Assembly: GCA_963969495.1 (NCBI GenBank)
Contig: OZ018333.1
Location: forward strand, 93,321,207-93,385,206
Reading direction: 5' to 3'
DNA length: 64,000 nucleotides
Source: Ceratothoa steindachneri
Lineage: Eukaryota > Arthropoda > Malacostraca > Isopoda > Cymothoidae
Below the pieces are notes generated by a model. It made no database searches, was not told the origin of the DNA, and saw only the letters and a list, made by a program, of their open reading frames with translations. The translations under genes and the position numbers were made by a program. Position 1 is the stretch's first letter, and the number at the start of each line of letters is the position of its first letter. Shown one piece after another: positions 23,901-29,189 of this stretch.

Positions 23901-26900
23901 GAACTGATGTTGATCATCCAAAAAGGTGAGGAGGGTTTCGCGCCTCACCAAGGTTGAGCACCCTGATGAGGATGAGCATCCCGAAGAGGAAGAAAAGCAG
24001 GGGAGTGCAGGGTAAGAGTTTCACATCTCATCGAGCATACAAGGAGTGGGTGCAGGGTAAGGGGTTCGCGTCCCACTGAGGAAGAAAAGCAGGGTAACAG
24101 TTTTGCATCTCATCGAGCATGCAAGGAAGGGGTGCTGGGTAAAGGGGTTCGCGTCTTACCGAGGTTGAGCATCCCAAAGAGGAGGATGAGGAGCCCTGAA
24201 GTGAGGCAGAGGATGTTGGCGATGTCGGGGTCCCCGTGAGAGTACTCGTGGGTGAGGATCGACATGACGGCTGTGGGGCCGATAGTGATGTCCTTGCACG
24301 ACCCGAACACCACATACACGAACGACCCCATGAAAGCCGAGTAGAGGCCGTACTGCGGAGAGGGAAGCGAAGGGAGGAGTTGGGTGGTTGCCAGGGCGAC
24401 GGGAGGGGAAGGTCTAGATGGCCAAGGCGAAGGAGAGGAAGGGTGAGGGAGTCAGTTGTGAAAAGAGGAAGAGGGAGATTTGGGTTGTTAAGGAGAGGGG
24501 TGGGGAGCGAATCTTGGCTGCCAAGGAGACAGGGAAGATAACATTGCCAAGGATATGAGAAAGGGTAGCATTGCTAAGGCAAGGAAAAAAAAAGGGAATG
24601 GGTAGCATTGACAGAGAGGGGAATTGGTTCATCTCGGTTGCAGGAAAAGGTGGAGAACGGAAAAGAGAGAGGGAAATTTTCCAAAGAGGGGATGTGAAGG
24701 GGGAGCTTGCTTCTCAAGGAGAGGGAAAATGAAAGGTTGGTTGTCAAGGAGAGGGGAAACGAAAGGTTGGTTGTCAAGAAGAGGGTAAATGGAAGGTTGA
24801 TTGTCAATTAGAGGGGAATGGAGAACTTGATTGTCAATGAAATGGGAAAGGGGATCTTTAATTATTACAGAGAAGGGGAAAGGTAGTTTGGTTCAAAGAA
24901 AGGGGAAGGGAGATATCTTGGTTACATGAAAGGTGGGTTCTTTGTTGTTAAGGAGGAGGGGAGGGGAGAGAGGGGTTGACAAGGAGAAGAAAATTGGGAT
25001 ATCTTGGTTGTCAAGGAGAGTGGAAGGGAGGGAGCTTGGTTATCAATAAGTGGGGAAGGGAGGGAACTTGGTTGTCTTGGAGAGGAAACTTGCAGTGGTT
25101 TCGGTTGTTACAGAGAAAAGGTGTGATGAGATGGTTATTAGAAGTAAAAAATGGATGGAGGTTTCATTGTCCTACGAGATGGTTTTGCTCAATTATTAAT
25201 GAAAAATTAAATAAAAAAAGTCCCCCCCCTCCCCCAAGGAAAATGTCACAGCTTGAGGATATCTAACTTCTTCAGTTTAACCCAGCAAAACAAACTCACA
25301 TTTGGGGGCAGTCCTGCAATAAGGGCATAGGCGATACCCTGAGGGATGACAGTGAGCCCAACCGTCAGCCCAGCCACCACATCTCCCAGGAAGTCATCTT
25401 TGCTGTAGATTGGGAGCCATGACAGAATTGGTAACTTTCTCTTGATGTTCTTTGATGTACACGAGTCTTTTACCTGTTTCTGCATCGCAGATAAAAAGAA
25501 AAAGATTAAGGATGAGAGAAATGACTAATAAAATATAAACCATTTCTTCATTAGGGAATTTAATATATTTTAATCATTACATCCACTTGTACATGCTAAA
25601 TTGATACATTGTTGACCAATAATTTTATGATGTTGAATTAAAATTACATCACTGGAAAATGCTAAATGAGTACTGCTACAGTTAGTCTCGTACCTTAAAT
25701 TATCATTTAAAAGAAACTTGGAATGAATGAAACAAATGCTAGGAAAAAAAAAGAACTTAGGATAAAGAATACTATGTATATGAAGAGTAAATAAAAAAGC
25801 CCAAAGGATGAGAATGAAAACCTCAAACATATAAATTTTTAAATCTTGAATGCATAAGGGAAATTTACTGCTTGATCACAAACAAATACCATTGCCTACT
25901 ACTAGATGCAGGCTTCAACAGAGGAAGGCAATGCTTTTGATTCGGTGGGATATGTAAGGAGTTAATCATTATGAGCTAAATAATAAGCAAACCTAAATGT
26001 TCAACAATTGCAACATCTCAATGAAGCTCGTGAACAAAGATGTCCTTTACTGGTCAACTGAAAAGATGTCCTCCATGATAATGCACACCCGTATGTAGGA
26101 TGTTTGAACTAATAAAAAAATTAGTACACTTGGTTGGAAAGTTCTTTAACATTCTCCATATTCACAGGGCCATACACCATGTAATCACCATTTATTTAAG
26201 ACATTACAGCGTCACCTAAATGGCAAAGCTTACTTTGAAATGACAGTAGTAGAAAAGGATATCAAAATCCTATATTTCATCAAAACCATTGGATTCTTGA
26301 AGAAAAATCCACCGTTTCATTAACCCTTAATGTGCCAATGTAAGAAAATGGAGGACCCCCATCAGTGCCAGAGAAAAAAAAAAAATCAAAGGTCCTTATA
26401 TCAAAAGACCCATGAGTAAATGATTTGAAAAAGGCAATATAAATAAAACTAAAATATGAGGTGTATCACATGACAGAAAGTCTTCATATCAAAGAGCCTT
26501 AATCACATGAGAGAAAATACATTTGCTGCTCTGGACCTTTTGGTCTGTGCAGTGCTTGAAGGGTTAAATGATGTGAAAGCATTGTTAATAATAATAGAAA
26601 CTGCTGAATAAAAGTTGATGGGGAAAGGGCATTGTATATTAAAACTGATTTTTACCTTTTACAATAAACATTAGGTTTTTGACAACCTAATAATTTGAAC
26701 TTATAATCTGTGCACATCTTTGGCCCAAGTAGATAATACAACCACCCTACCTGGATTCAATCCTCCCTCCAATCTAATCTGGTCCCTCATGACAGCCTCA
26801 CAGAAAGTGTGGCCCCACTAAAATGGGGTGTTGGTGGGGCTACAGCACAGCCTAGGATCAAAGGCTTTCTCTCTTAATCCCTCGGGATGGGAGCAGAGAT

Positions 26901-27706
26901 ACCATCTGCTCCTTAGGAGCTATAAACAATGACAGCAACCTTTAACGAACCTTTCTCACAACTTCCAGAAATATCCTCTATTTTTCCTACACTCATTAAT
27001 GATAAGAGTAATGATGAAATGGGGGTAAAACCAAGGAAAAGAGATCCGTTGAATCTAATCAATATCATGATTCTTAGGAAATCAACATAAGGGTAGAATA
27101 TACAAAGGATTCTATGAACAAAACATTTTATACAAAACTAAAAATACCTTATGAGTATCATCAAATACCATAATAAATCAATGGTAACTTTCACATCCCA
27201 GCCTCTCTAAATTAAATATGTATATATAAAAAAAAAACTTTCTAAAATTGTTATTATTGCTGATTTTGTACATTCGGCTTTAGTTAAATACCTTTATTCC
27301 TATCACCTTCGATAGGAATAAAGAAATTTTATTTTATAATTCATTATTCCTCTCGCGACTAATAATAAAGAAATTTTATTTTATAATTCATTATTCCTCT
27401 TGTAACTAATAATAAAGAGAGAATCTCAATGCAAAAAAAGATATTCCACAGACTAGAAGCTGAATGTCAGAAATATACCAAATTTAAAGCCGATATAAAT
27501 TTAATCTGATTATTATTATACTTTTAAGTGAGAAAATATCTAATTATAGAGGAACTTAATTCAAGAATGTCTCATTTCCAGCACAGAACAAGTACTTTGA
27601 ACATTGTAAAAAAAGAAAATACAAGCTAATCTTACTCTAATGATGTCCATTGGCTGCATTTTGTGCTTTGATGAATCTGCGTCAGCTGGTGGCTTCGCGC
27701 ATACTT
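2794..27706 (-). CDS. SLC26A11-like anion transporter gene (nine exons)
   Basis: Predicted SLC26/SulP membrane anion exchanger, closest in my reading to SLC26A11 (sodium-independent sulfate transporter). Exons: 27636-27706, 25300-25479, 24160-24352, 19391-19611, 7645-8001, 5562-5740, 4101-4344, 3028-3204, 2794-2941. All nine borders with visible partners are AG/GT and phases match at every junction, giving 1770 nt (590 codons) with no stop; human SLC26A11 is about 606 residues. Diagnostic stretches are LPILSWLPIYS and VGLTVIPQGIAYALIAGLPP (SulP signature), YGLYSAFMGSFVYV, ITIGPTAVMS, FTSAAAVTI, TGSFSRTAVNATSGVRTPAG, FIPKSALAAVI, and a C-terminal STAS domain with VDCSHFSGMDYT. Known family role: plasma or endomembrane exchange of sulfate and other anions. 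Start codon and terminal exon are unresolved. Introns of up to 11.4 kb are swollen by transposons. Confidence 0.92.
3028..3204 (-). CDS. Transporter exon G: start of STAS domain
   Basis: 177 nt, phase 0 at both ends (acceptor TTTAAG, donor GTGAGT). Encodes VEDGNPLYVLVRPRVGLFFL, a stretch rich in basic residues, and VDCSHFSGMDYTASK, the STAS strand-loop (in SLC26A11-type proteins a C-x-H/S-x-x-S-x-D-Y-T pattern). The first codon is GTG read as valine, not a start. Confidence 0.9.
3240..3990. repeat. 316-bp tandem duplication with GTTCGT/ACGAAC palindromes
   Basis: Two near-identical 316-bp units begin at 3318 and 3634, each with a run of about 11-12 C near its middle. A third, diverged start follows at about 3950. 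Inside each unit the inversely related words TTCGTA and TACGAA recur every 25-45 bp, as in GTACGAA and TTCGTAC, so the array is built from smaller palindromic modules. It fills the intron between exons F and G. Confidence 0.9.
4101..4344 (-). CDS. Transporter exon F: last transmembrane segments
   Basis: 244 nt, entered in phase 2 (acceptor GCGACG... CGCAG, first base completing a lysine) and ending in phase 0 (donor GTAGGT). Encodes FIPKSALAAVIICAVIFMVE, then a polar loop VPVWRARKLD, then two hydrophobic segments VVLWVSFLACIFWKLE and GIVLGVVVNLALLLIVEA. FIPKSALAAVI is strongly conserved in the SLC26 family. Confidence 0.93.
4455..4770. repeat. 32-bp intronic minisatellite
   Basis: About nine to ten copies of a 32-bp unit containing ATGAATTAATCCTATAATC followed by TGCAGTCAGGGC, with only one or two changes per copy. 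Preceded by degenerate units from about 4380. Lies in the intron between exons E and F. Confidence 0.92.
5163..5259. repeat. Pair of inverted GC hairpins
   Basis: Two 27-bp arms (5163-5189 and 5233-5259) are inverted copies of each other with two mismatches. Each arm is also internally palindromic (GTCCGCG, short AT loop, CGCGGAC). They enclose 43 bp of AT-rich DNA. The whole could fold either as one long stem or as two hairpins. It could be a very small MITE, but I see no clear target-site duplication. Confidence 0.75.
5562..5740 (-). CDS. Transporter exon E: conserved TM8-10 region
   Basis: 179 nt, phase 0 start (acceptor TTGCAG) and phase 2 end (donor GTGAGT). Encodes EMLALGLCNIINAFFRSMPT then TGSFSRTAVNATSGVRTPAG and a hydrophobic segment TGTIVVLALAVLTPYF. 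The TGSFSRTAVN..SGV.TPAG motif lies in the anion-binding core of SLC26 proteins and is intact. Its GC content is clearly above that of the flanking introns. Confidence 0.95.
6225..7495. repeat. CA-rich minisatellite of about 33-bp subunits
   Basis: Long array of alternating modules: CACTTCAACAATCTACCCA followed by CGCATCCCACCCAAACACTT, and CACACTTAAAATCCACC. Higher-order units of about 100-270 bp are visible (for example 6485-6740 recurs at 6750-7000). One strand is nearly free of G. It occupies most of the intron between exons D and E and contains no gene; the tryptophan-rich open frames on the minus strand are repeat artefacts. Confidence 0.92.
7645..8001 (-). CDS. Transporter exon D: central transmembrane domain
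   Basis: 357 nt (119 codons), phase 0 at both ends (acceptor CCCCCAG, donor GTGGGT). Encodes KMKDLARFKRN, a hydrophobic segment NVLVVVVATAISAAL, the extracellular loop with candidate N-glycosylation site NNGT (TFNNGTETLVDVL), and AGLIILPIIAVLENIAIASS ending KTIDATQ. The LENIAIA.SF.....IDA.QE pattern across the D/E junction is typical of SLC26A11-type proteins. Confidence 0.94.
8095..8477 (-). mobile_element. Decayed family A LINE fragment (copy A2b)
   Basis: Segments such as GTAACGTGCGCGAAG and GAATGTGCCG, and the run leading to CAGTCGTCACAGGG, match the ORF2 C-terminal region of the other family A copies, but with many changes and small deletions. A younger copy (A2) abuts it at about 8478 with its own poly(T) on the plus strand, so A2 appears to have landed in A2b. 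Confidence 0.6.
8478..10190 (-). mobile_element. Family A LINE, 5'-truncated (copy A2)
   Basis: Minus-strand LINE with poly(A) tail side at 8479-8490, the degenerate 3' hairpins (8490-8560), then ORF2 in reverse order: C-terminal zinc-like segment (8553-8950), RNase H (about 9000-9640; FVIFSDSQYAD and HGLVDRISVLL remnants) and the end of the reverse transcriptase region (9640-10180). It aligns by eye to copies A3 and A4 throughout but has many indels. No intact ORF. Confidence 0.75.
10191..10494 (-). other. AT-rich stretch, probably family B 3' UTR
   Basis: A-rich sequence without open frames, immediately 3' of the family B ORF2 stop. Probably its 3' untranslated region; no second copy in the window to define the end. 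Confidence 0.35.
10495..13240 (-). pseudogene. Family B LINE ORF2 (EN-RT-RNase H), broken
   Basis: I-superfamily-type ORF2 in three pieces. Endonuclease (13240-12513): LLIGDFNARHPLWGD, CVDLSLCSPSC, RGSDHFPIVIHH. RT N-terminal part (12645-11926): STAPGLDGISYDMIRNMHP, HYRPIALTSCPCKLFERMI. RT C-terminal part (11936-11703): GVIFDSRLSWKPHLDTLKR, LWLLYSALAQLKLDYGSQVY. RNase H (11300-10880): VFTDGSKS, VFTAELVAILAAL, WVPSHVGIPGNERADAAAK. The C-terminal finger RLRIGHCRLTHAHLMN follows. A +/-1 shift sits at a nine-A run (minus strand, near 12604-12612). The RT palm, including the catalytic FADD/YADD box, is absent: sequence jumps from WFLEPFQI to the region after the palm at about 11935. Inactive. Confidence 0.88.
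13237..15030 (+). CDS. CR1-type reverse transcriptase (5'-truncated ORF2)
   Basis: Uninterrupted frame of 597 codons to a TGA at 15028-15030. Domains in order: linker (1-100), RT fingers NKSPGPDGFLPKVLKE and NYRPISLTSIVGKLMESMI (about 110-190), motif A DVVYLDFQKAFDKVPHRRLL, motif B SGVPQGSVLGPLLFIIYVND, catalytic box KFADDTKLG (about residues 326-334), thumb and C-terminal region LYNSLVRPHLEYAVQFWSP and FKSRLDKVLK. No RNase H, as expected for CR1/Jockey-type elements. The first methionine is only an internal residue; the endonuclease was lost by 5' truncation. It is the only undamaged transposon ORF in the window, implying a recent insertion. Confidence 0.93.
   Translation: MKSSIRAAKRSEELRMARLCKENPKEFFGHVNSRKPIHRRIGPLVDEEGALTQSDAENANLLNDYFSSVFNKECGPIPQPTDCYSGEKLEVMDFTEGEIKKKLADLKTNKSPGPDGFLPKVLKEVCDEVSRHMCAIFNMSIQTGCVPRDWRKAEVTPIFKKGDPSHPSNYRPISLTSIVGKLMESMIVDKITSYLESNLLLKSSQHGFRRQRSCLTNLVEFFYFVFSEHDRDKAVDVVYLDFQKAFDKVPHRRLLRKVRAQGIGGKVAGWKESWLSDRRQRVVVNGRASEWAPVSSGVPQGSVLGPLLFIIYVNDMDGDMVAKISKFADDTKLGINVAKEGNTAHLQEDLGKIGEWSDTWQMPFNVNKCKVMHIGHRNPKSQYFLKGTALESRDTEDLGVTITSDLKFSKQCIEAEKKAQRMLGYIKRQFRYRNKEIVLCLYNSLVRPHLEYAVQFWSPSFRKDIARLERVQARATKLIHSIRHKSYEDRLRELDLFTLETRRLRGQLIEVFKILRGFDNVDYRDIFTLSENRTRNHGFKLELKRYNRNLCGNFFTYSICGKWNALPVEVVNSESVDQFKSRLDKVLKSGRLGTQNN
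13237..15130 (+). mobile_element. CR1-type LINE inserted in family B
   Basis: 5'-truncated non-LTR element on the plus strand, running from a point in the endonuclease/RT linker to a 3' tail ending near CTTTCCTTGTAACTCTTTG (15103-15130). The same tail recurs at 45182-45235. It splits family B between the start of ORF2 (about 15200, minus strand) and the YLPP segment of its endonuclease (13235). Roughly 80 codons of family B endonuclease are missing at the site, so insertion seems to have come with a target deletion, or part was lost later. Confidence 0.88.
15140..16190 (-). pseudogene. Family B LINE ORF1, 3' part
   Basis: Gag-like ORF1 fragment read from about 16190 to a TAA near 15253. It shows zinc-knuckle cysteine/histidine pairs YMNCGSDYHGTPCSQQPCCP and NCGGEHPATSQQCTFFLYER, then EVIAIRNKNRVSFKEARKRV and a proline/serine-rich tail ending SHLSKSDTPPLK. 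Several frameshifts. Just 3' of the stop, MNYFRW-FKSKI (about 15190) resembles the first residues of an ORF2 endonuclease and marks where ORF2 began before the CR1 insertion. At 16190 the frame continues without a gap into family A ORF1. Confidence 0.75.
16190..18650 (-). mobile_element. Family A LINE 5' half: 5' UTR and ORF1 (copy A8)
   Basis: ORF1 starts at ATG 18136 (MPNDES; the MPNDE start is shared with copies A3 at 23375 and A7 at 44620). It has a proline/serine/lysine-rich N-terminal half, then LIQRLPGFFELAGFKRFLVI, FVKGVVYAREIVDYSIEDIT, and the zinc-binding segment RRCYYCHRFGHTNRSCRRAK plus CVNCGEPHSASSKQCGAYLL. At least three frameshifts. The element's 5' end lies near 18650, where similarity to A3 and A7 stops. 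It never reaches its own ORF2: at 16190 it passes into family B ORF1. Confidence 0.82.
18651..19390. other. Intron sequence, no gene recognised
   Basis: Sequence between the family A copy and exon C. No similarity to other parts of the window and no convincing coding or RNA feature. Confidence 0.4.
19391..19611 (-). CDS. Transporter exon C
   Basis: 221 nt, phase 1 entry (acceptor CCCTCAG) and phase 0 end (donor GTAACC). Encodes FLIAFISKPVIAGFTSAAAV, TIFTSQLKALFGLRVSSCG and DFVLGLVCIVVLLSMR. FIS.PVI.GFTSAAA.TI is a strongly conserved SLC26A11 stretch. The next exon is 11.4 kb away (at 8001) across a transposon-filled intron. Confidence 0.94.
19692..23900 (-). mobile_element. Family A LINE with large internal deletion (copy A3)
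   Basis: Tail and hairpins at 19700-19775 (perfect TGCCTAA/TTAGGCA stem), ORF2 C-terminal finger and RNase H (19930-20780; PRRLQVAFCLLRIGHIRGTH, IHYSVREIRRRV, IIFCWVPGYVGIAGKERANE), end of RT (20980-21400; NGVRLDVVESHRFLGLVFDR, YRSFVRSKLDYGCEFYASAA). At about 21410 the sequence jumps directly into the end of ORF1, so endonuclease and most of RT (over 2 kb compared with copy A4) are gone. ORF1 (about 21425-23375, minus) and the 5' end (about 23900) are present. The junction has a short shared sequence near ACGGCTCCACCC, suggesting deletion at microhomology. Confidence 0.85.
21425..23375 (-). pseudogene. Family A ORF1 (gag-like, CCHC) of copy A3
   Basis: ORF1 from ATG 23375 (MPNDE). The longest open part (22625-21678) carries LIQRLPGVFEPAGFQIFLVI, TLHGTPVSVTPQSTMNFVKG, IEDITLELADHGAVKVERVM, and three cysteine/histidine clusters: CYYCHRFGHTNRSC, CLNCSKAAHDKSKSC and CVNCGEPHSASSKQC. 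Such proteins bind element RNA and chaperone nucleic acid during target-primed reverse transcription (family knowledge). Frameshifts in the low-complexity N-terminal half make it non-functional. Confidence 0.82.
23946..24155 (-). repeat. Local duplication of exon B end and donor region
   Basis: Two tandem copies (about 85-95 bp) of a unit containing GAGGAAGAAAAGCAGGG and CATCTCATCGAGCAT lie directly 3' of exon B. Beyond them at 23946-23990 is a diverged copy of the exon end that reads FGMLILIRVLNLG on the minus strand and is followed by a GTGAGG donor. The real exon end reads FGMLNLG followed by GTAAG at 24160. Confidence 0.7.
24160..24352 (-). CDS. Transporter exon B
   Basis: 193 nt, phase 0 entry (acceptor CTCCGCAG) and phase 1 end (donor GTAAG). 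Encodes YGLYSAFMGSFVYVVFGSCK, DITIGPTAVMSILTHEYSHG and LCLTSGLLILLFGMLNLG. YGLYSAFMG and D.T.GPTA.MS are hallmark SLC26 motifs around TM3, which contributes to the anion site. Confidence 0.95.
24370..25110. repeat. Purine-rich degenerate repeat in intron
   Basis: Plus strand is strongly G/A-rich, with imperfect units around AAAGGTTGGTTGTCAAGGAG of roughly 30-40 bp repeated with drift from about 24700 to 25070, and less regular GGA-rich sequence before. No coding signal. Confidence 0.7.
25300..25479 (-). CDS. Transporter exon A: SulP signature
   Basis: 180 nt, phase 0 at both ends (acceptor GCGATGCAG, donor GTGAGT). Encodes KQVKDSCTSKNIKRKLPILS, WLPIYSKDDFLGDVVAGLTV and GLTVIPQGIAYALIAGLPPN. 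The last part contains the SulP family signature around TM1-TM2. Confidence 0.95.
25501..27635. other. First coding intron
   Basis: AT-rich intron. It holds a piggyBac-type MITE (26324-26563) and a short two-copy tandem duplication at 27310-27415 (AATAAAGAAATTTTATTTTA units). No other feature recognised. Confidence 0.5.
26324..26563. mobile_element. piggyBac-type MITE, 240 bp
   Basis: Flanked on both sides by TTAA (26320-26323 and 26564-26567). Ends CCCTTAATGTGCCA and TGCAGTGCTTGAAGGG are imperfect inverted repeats beginning CCCTT, as in piggyBac-related elements that target TTAA. Non-coding. A second, interrupted copy starts at 36013 and shares GAAAATGGAGGACC and GAGTAAATGATTTG. Confidence 0.78.
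27636..27706 (-). CDS. Transporter N-terminal exon (probable)
   Basis: 71 nt, acceptor TTTTCTTTATTGCAG and donor GTAAG. Read in the only frame that joins exon A in phase, it gives VCAKPPADADSSKHKMQPMD plus IIR, with no stop. It enters in phase 1, so either an upstream exon carries the start or translation begins at the internal MQPMD. The polar composition fits the short cytoplasmic N-terminus of SLC26A11-type proteins. Confidence 0.65.
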
Positions 27707-27990
27707 CTGCAATAAAGAAAATGGGTCTAAGAAATTATGGACAGACTAAATGTCTACCCACATATTTTTTTATAACCAAAACCAACAAAGCCATTGGCAA
27801 AAAAAGTTAAGTTTCATAAAAGGCTAGATCAATAGATAATGGGAAAAAAAATACAGGCACAGGTAACCAGAAGATTACTTAGGTCCTCATTAATTGGGTT
27901 AGCATGCAAGCCTCTTAAATGTATCCAGTCAGCAACAAAGATATTTCTTTGCAAGATAAAGTTGCTCTAGCCTCAATCAGTCCATAAATA

Positions 27991-28250
27991 ATAGTTTGAT
28001 CAGGTGCTAAAAAAATCTTATAGTTTGATCAGGTGCTAAAAAAATCTTATAGTTTGATCAGGTGCTAAAAAAATCTTATAGTTTGATCAGGTGCTAAAAA
28101 ATTTATAGTTTGATCAGGTGCTAAAAACATCTTATAGTTTGATCAGGTGCTAAAAAATTTATAGTTTGATCAGGTGCTAAAAAAATCTTATAGTTTGATC
28201 AGGTGCTAAAAAATCTTATAGTTTGATCAGGTGCTAAAAAATTTTATAGG
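27991..28250. repeat. 29-bp minisatellite
   Basis: Nine copies of TAGTTTGATCAGGTGCTAAA followed by a variable A-run and TCTTA. Units differ mainly in the length of the A-run and a 5-bp deletion. Very low divergence. Confidence 0.95.
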
Positions 28251-29058
28251 GTGAACTAACAGAAAAATAAATATATTCAACTTTTTAAATAATGATACTT
28301 AATTTTGAATCAAGAATATTCAAATGGGCATAGAAATAGGGTTTCCAGATAGAATTCAATTACAATTTAAAATTCTAAATTTAATAAAACCATCTTATGC
28401 TGAAATTTTTTTTTTTAGAAAAACTAGAAGAGATGTATAACAACATTTTATGACAAACATCTTCAAGTAACTAACATTACTTGCTCAAACAGTAGGTAAG
28501 TGAACTACAACTTTCCAAAAGTTGTTGATTATTAAGAGGATAAACAATCACGGCATGAAAGGGCTAAATTAAAAGATCTCTGGTCACAATTATATACAAT
28601 ATAGATACTTCCGAAATTAACCTAATTGCCCATATTTAAAGTTATGTTAATTATAATAAACTGAATTTCAAATTAATGCCTAATCCACTATTGAATGAGT
28701 GTAGTTTTGATGATGTCATCTTTTCCACCTGATACAAAAAAAAAGAGGATTTGTCTGTTCAATTTTTACTTGACAATGTAGCTAAGCTATATGGACGTGG
28801 TGGTTTGATTGAAATATTTTTTTATTGGCAGATGATTATTAACAGCCAGCACACTTGCTAGTGCAAACCATTCACACAGATGGGTAATAAGGTGGAATGA
28901 AATCGGCCCATTTTGAAGATAAAAGGTTGTTGTAAAAAAAAATCAGTTAAACAATAATTAACTTATTACAAAATGTAAACAAAAATAACTTACGGCTGGC
29001 CAATTCAAACATAGAGCTATTTTTAGTAATACATTACCATATTTGAGAATCCAATCAA
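28251..29058. other. Upstream sequence of the transporter, no gene
   Basis: AT-rich sequence between the minisatellite and the CCAAT cluster. I see no exon or known repeat. A non-coding first exon of the transporter could lie here but cannot be called from the sequence alone. Confidence 0.35.
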
Positions 29059-29120
29059 TATCCTGTATCCTGATTGGTCACCATTGGTCATGTGATTGTA
29101 TTGAAAGGCACGCATTGGAT
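29059..29120 (-). promoter_or_regulatory. Possible CCAAT-box cluster
   Basis: On the minus strand CCAAT occurs four times within about 65 bp (pattern CCAATGCG, CCAATGGT, CCAATCAGG, then ATTGATTGG). This is about 1.4 kb upstream of the first transporter exon seen. Vertebrate and arthropod promoters can carry CCAAT boxes, but no TATA box or initiator is obvious, so this is only a candidate. Confidence 0.25.
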
Positions 29121-29189
29121 TTTTTTTTTAAATATCTCATCTGGCGACTGCCTTCTAGGGCATAAGTCGCTGTACTCATCCTAGCCTAA

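Noticed and set aside
27991..28250. Possible CRISPR-like array
   Set aside because: Units are contiguous tandem repeats without unique spacers, in a eukaryotic intron context.
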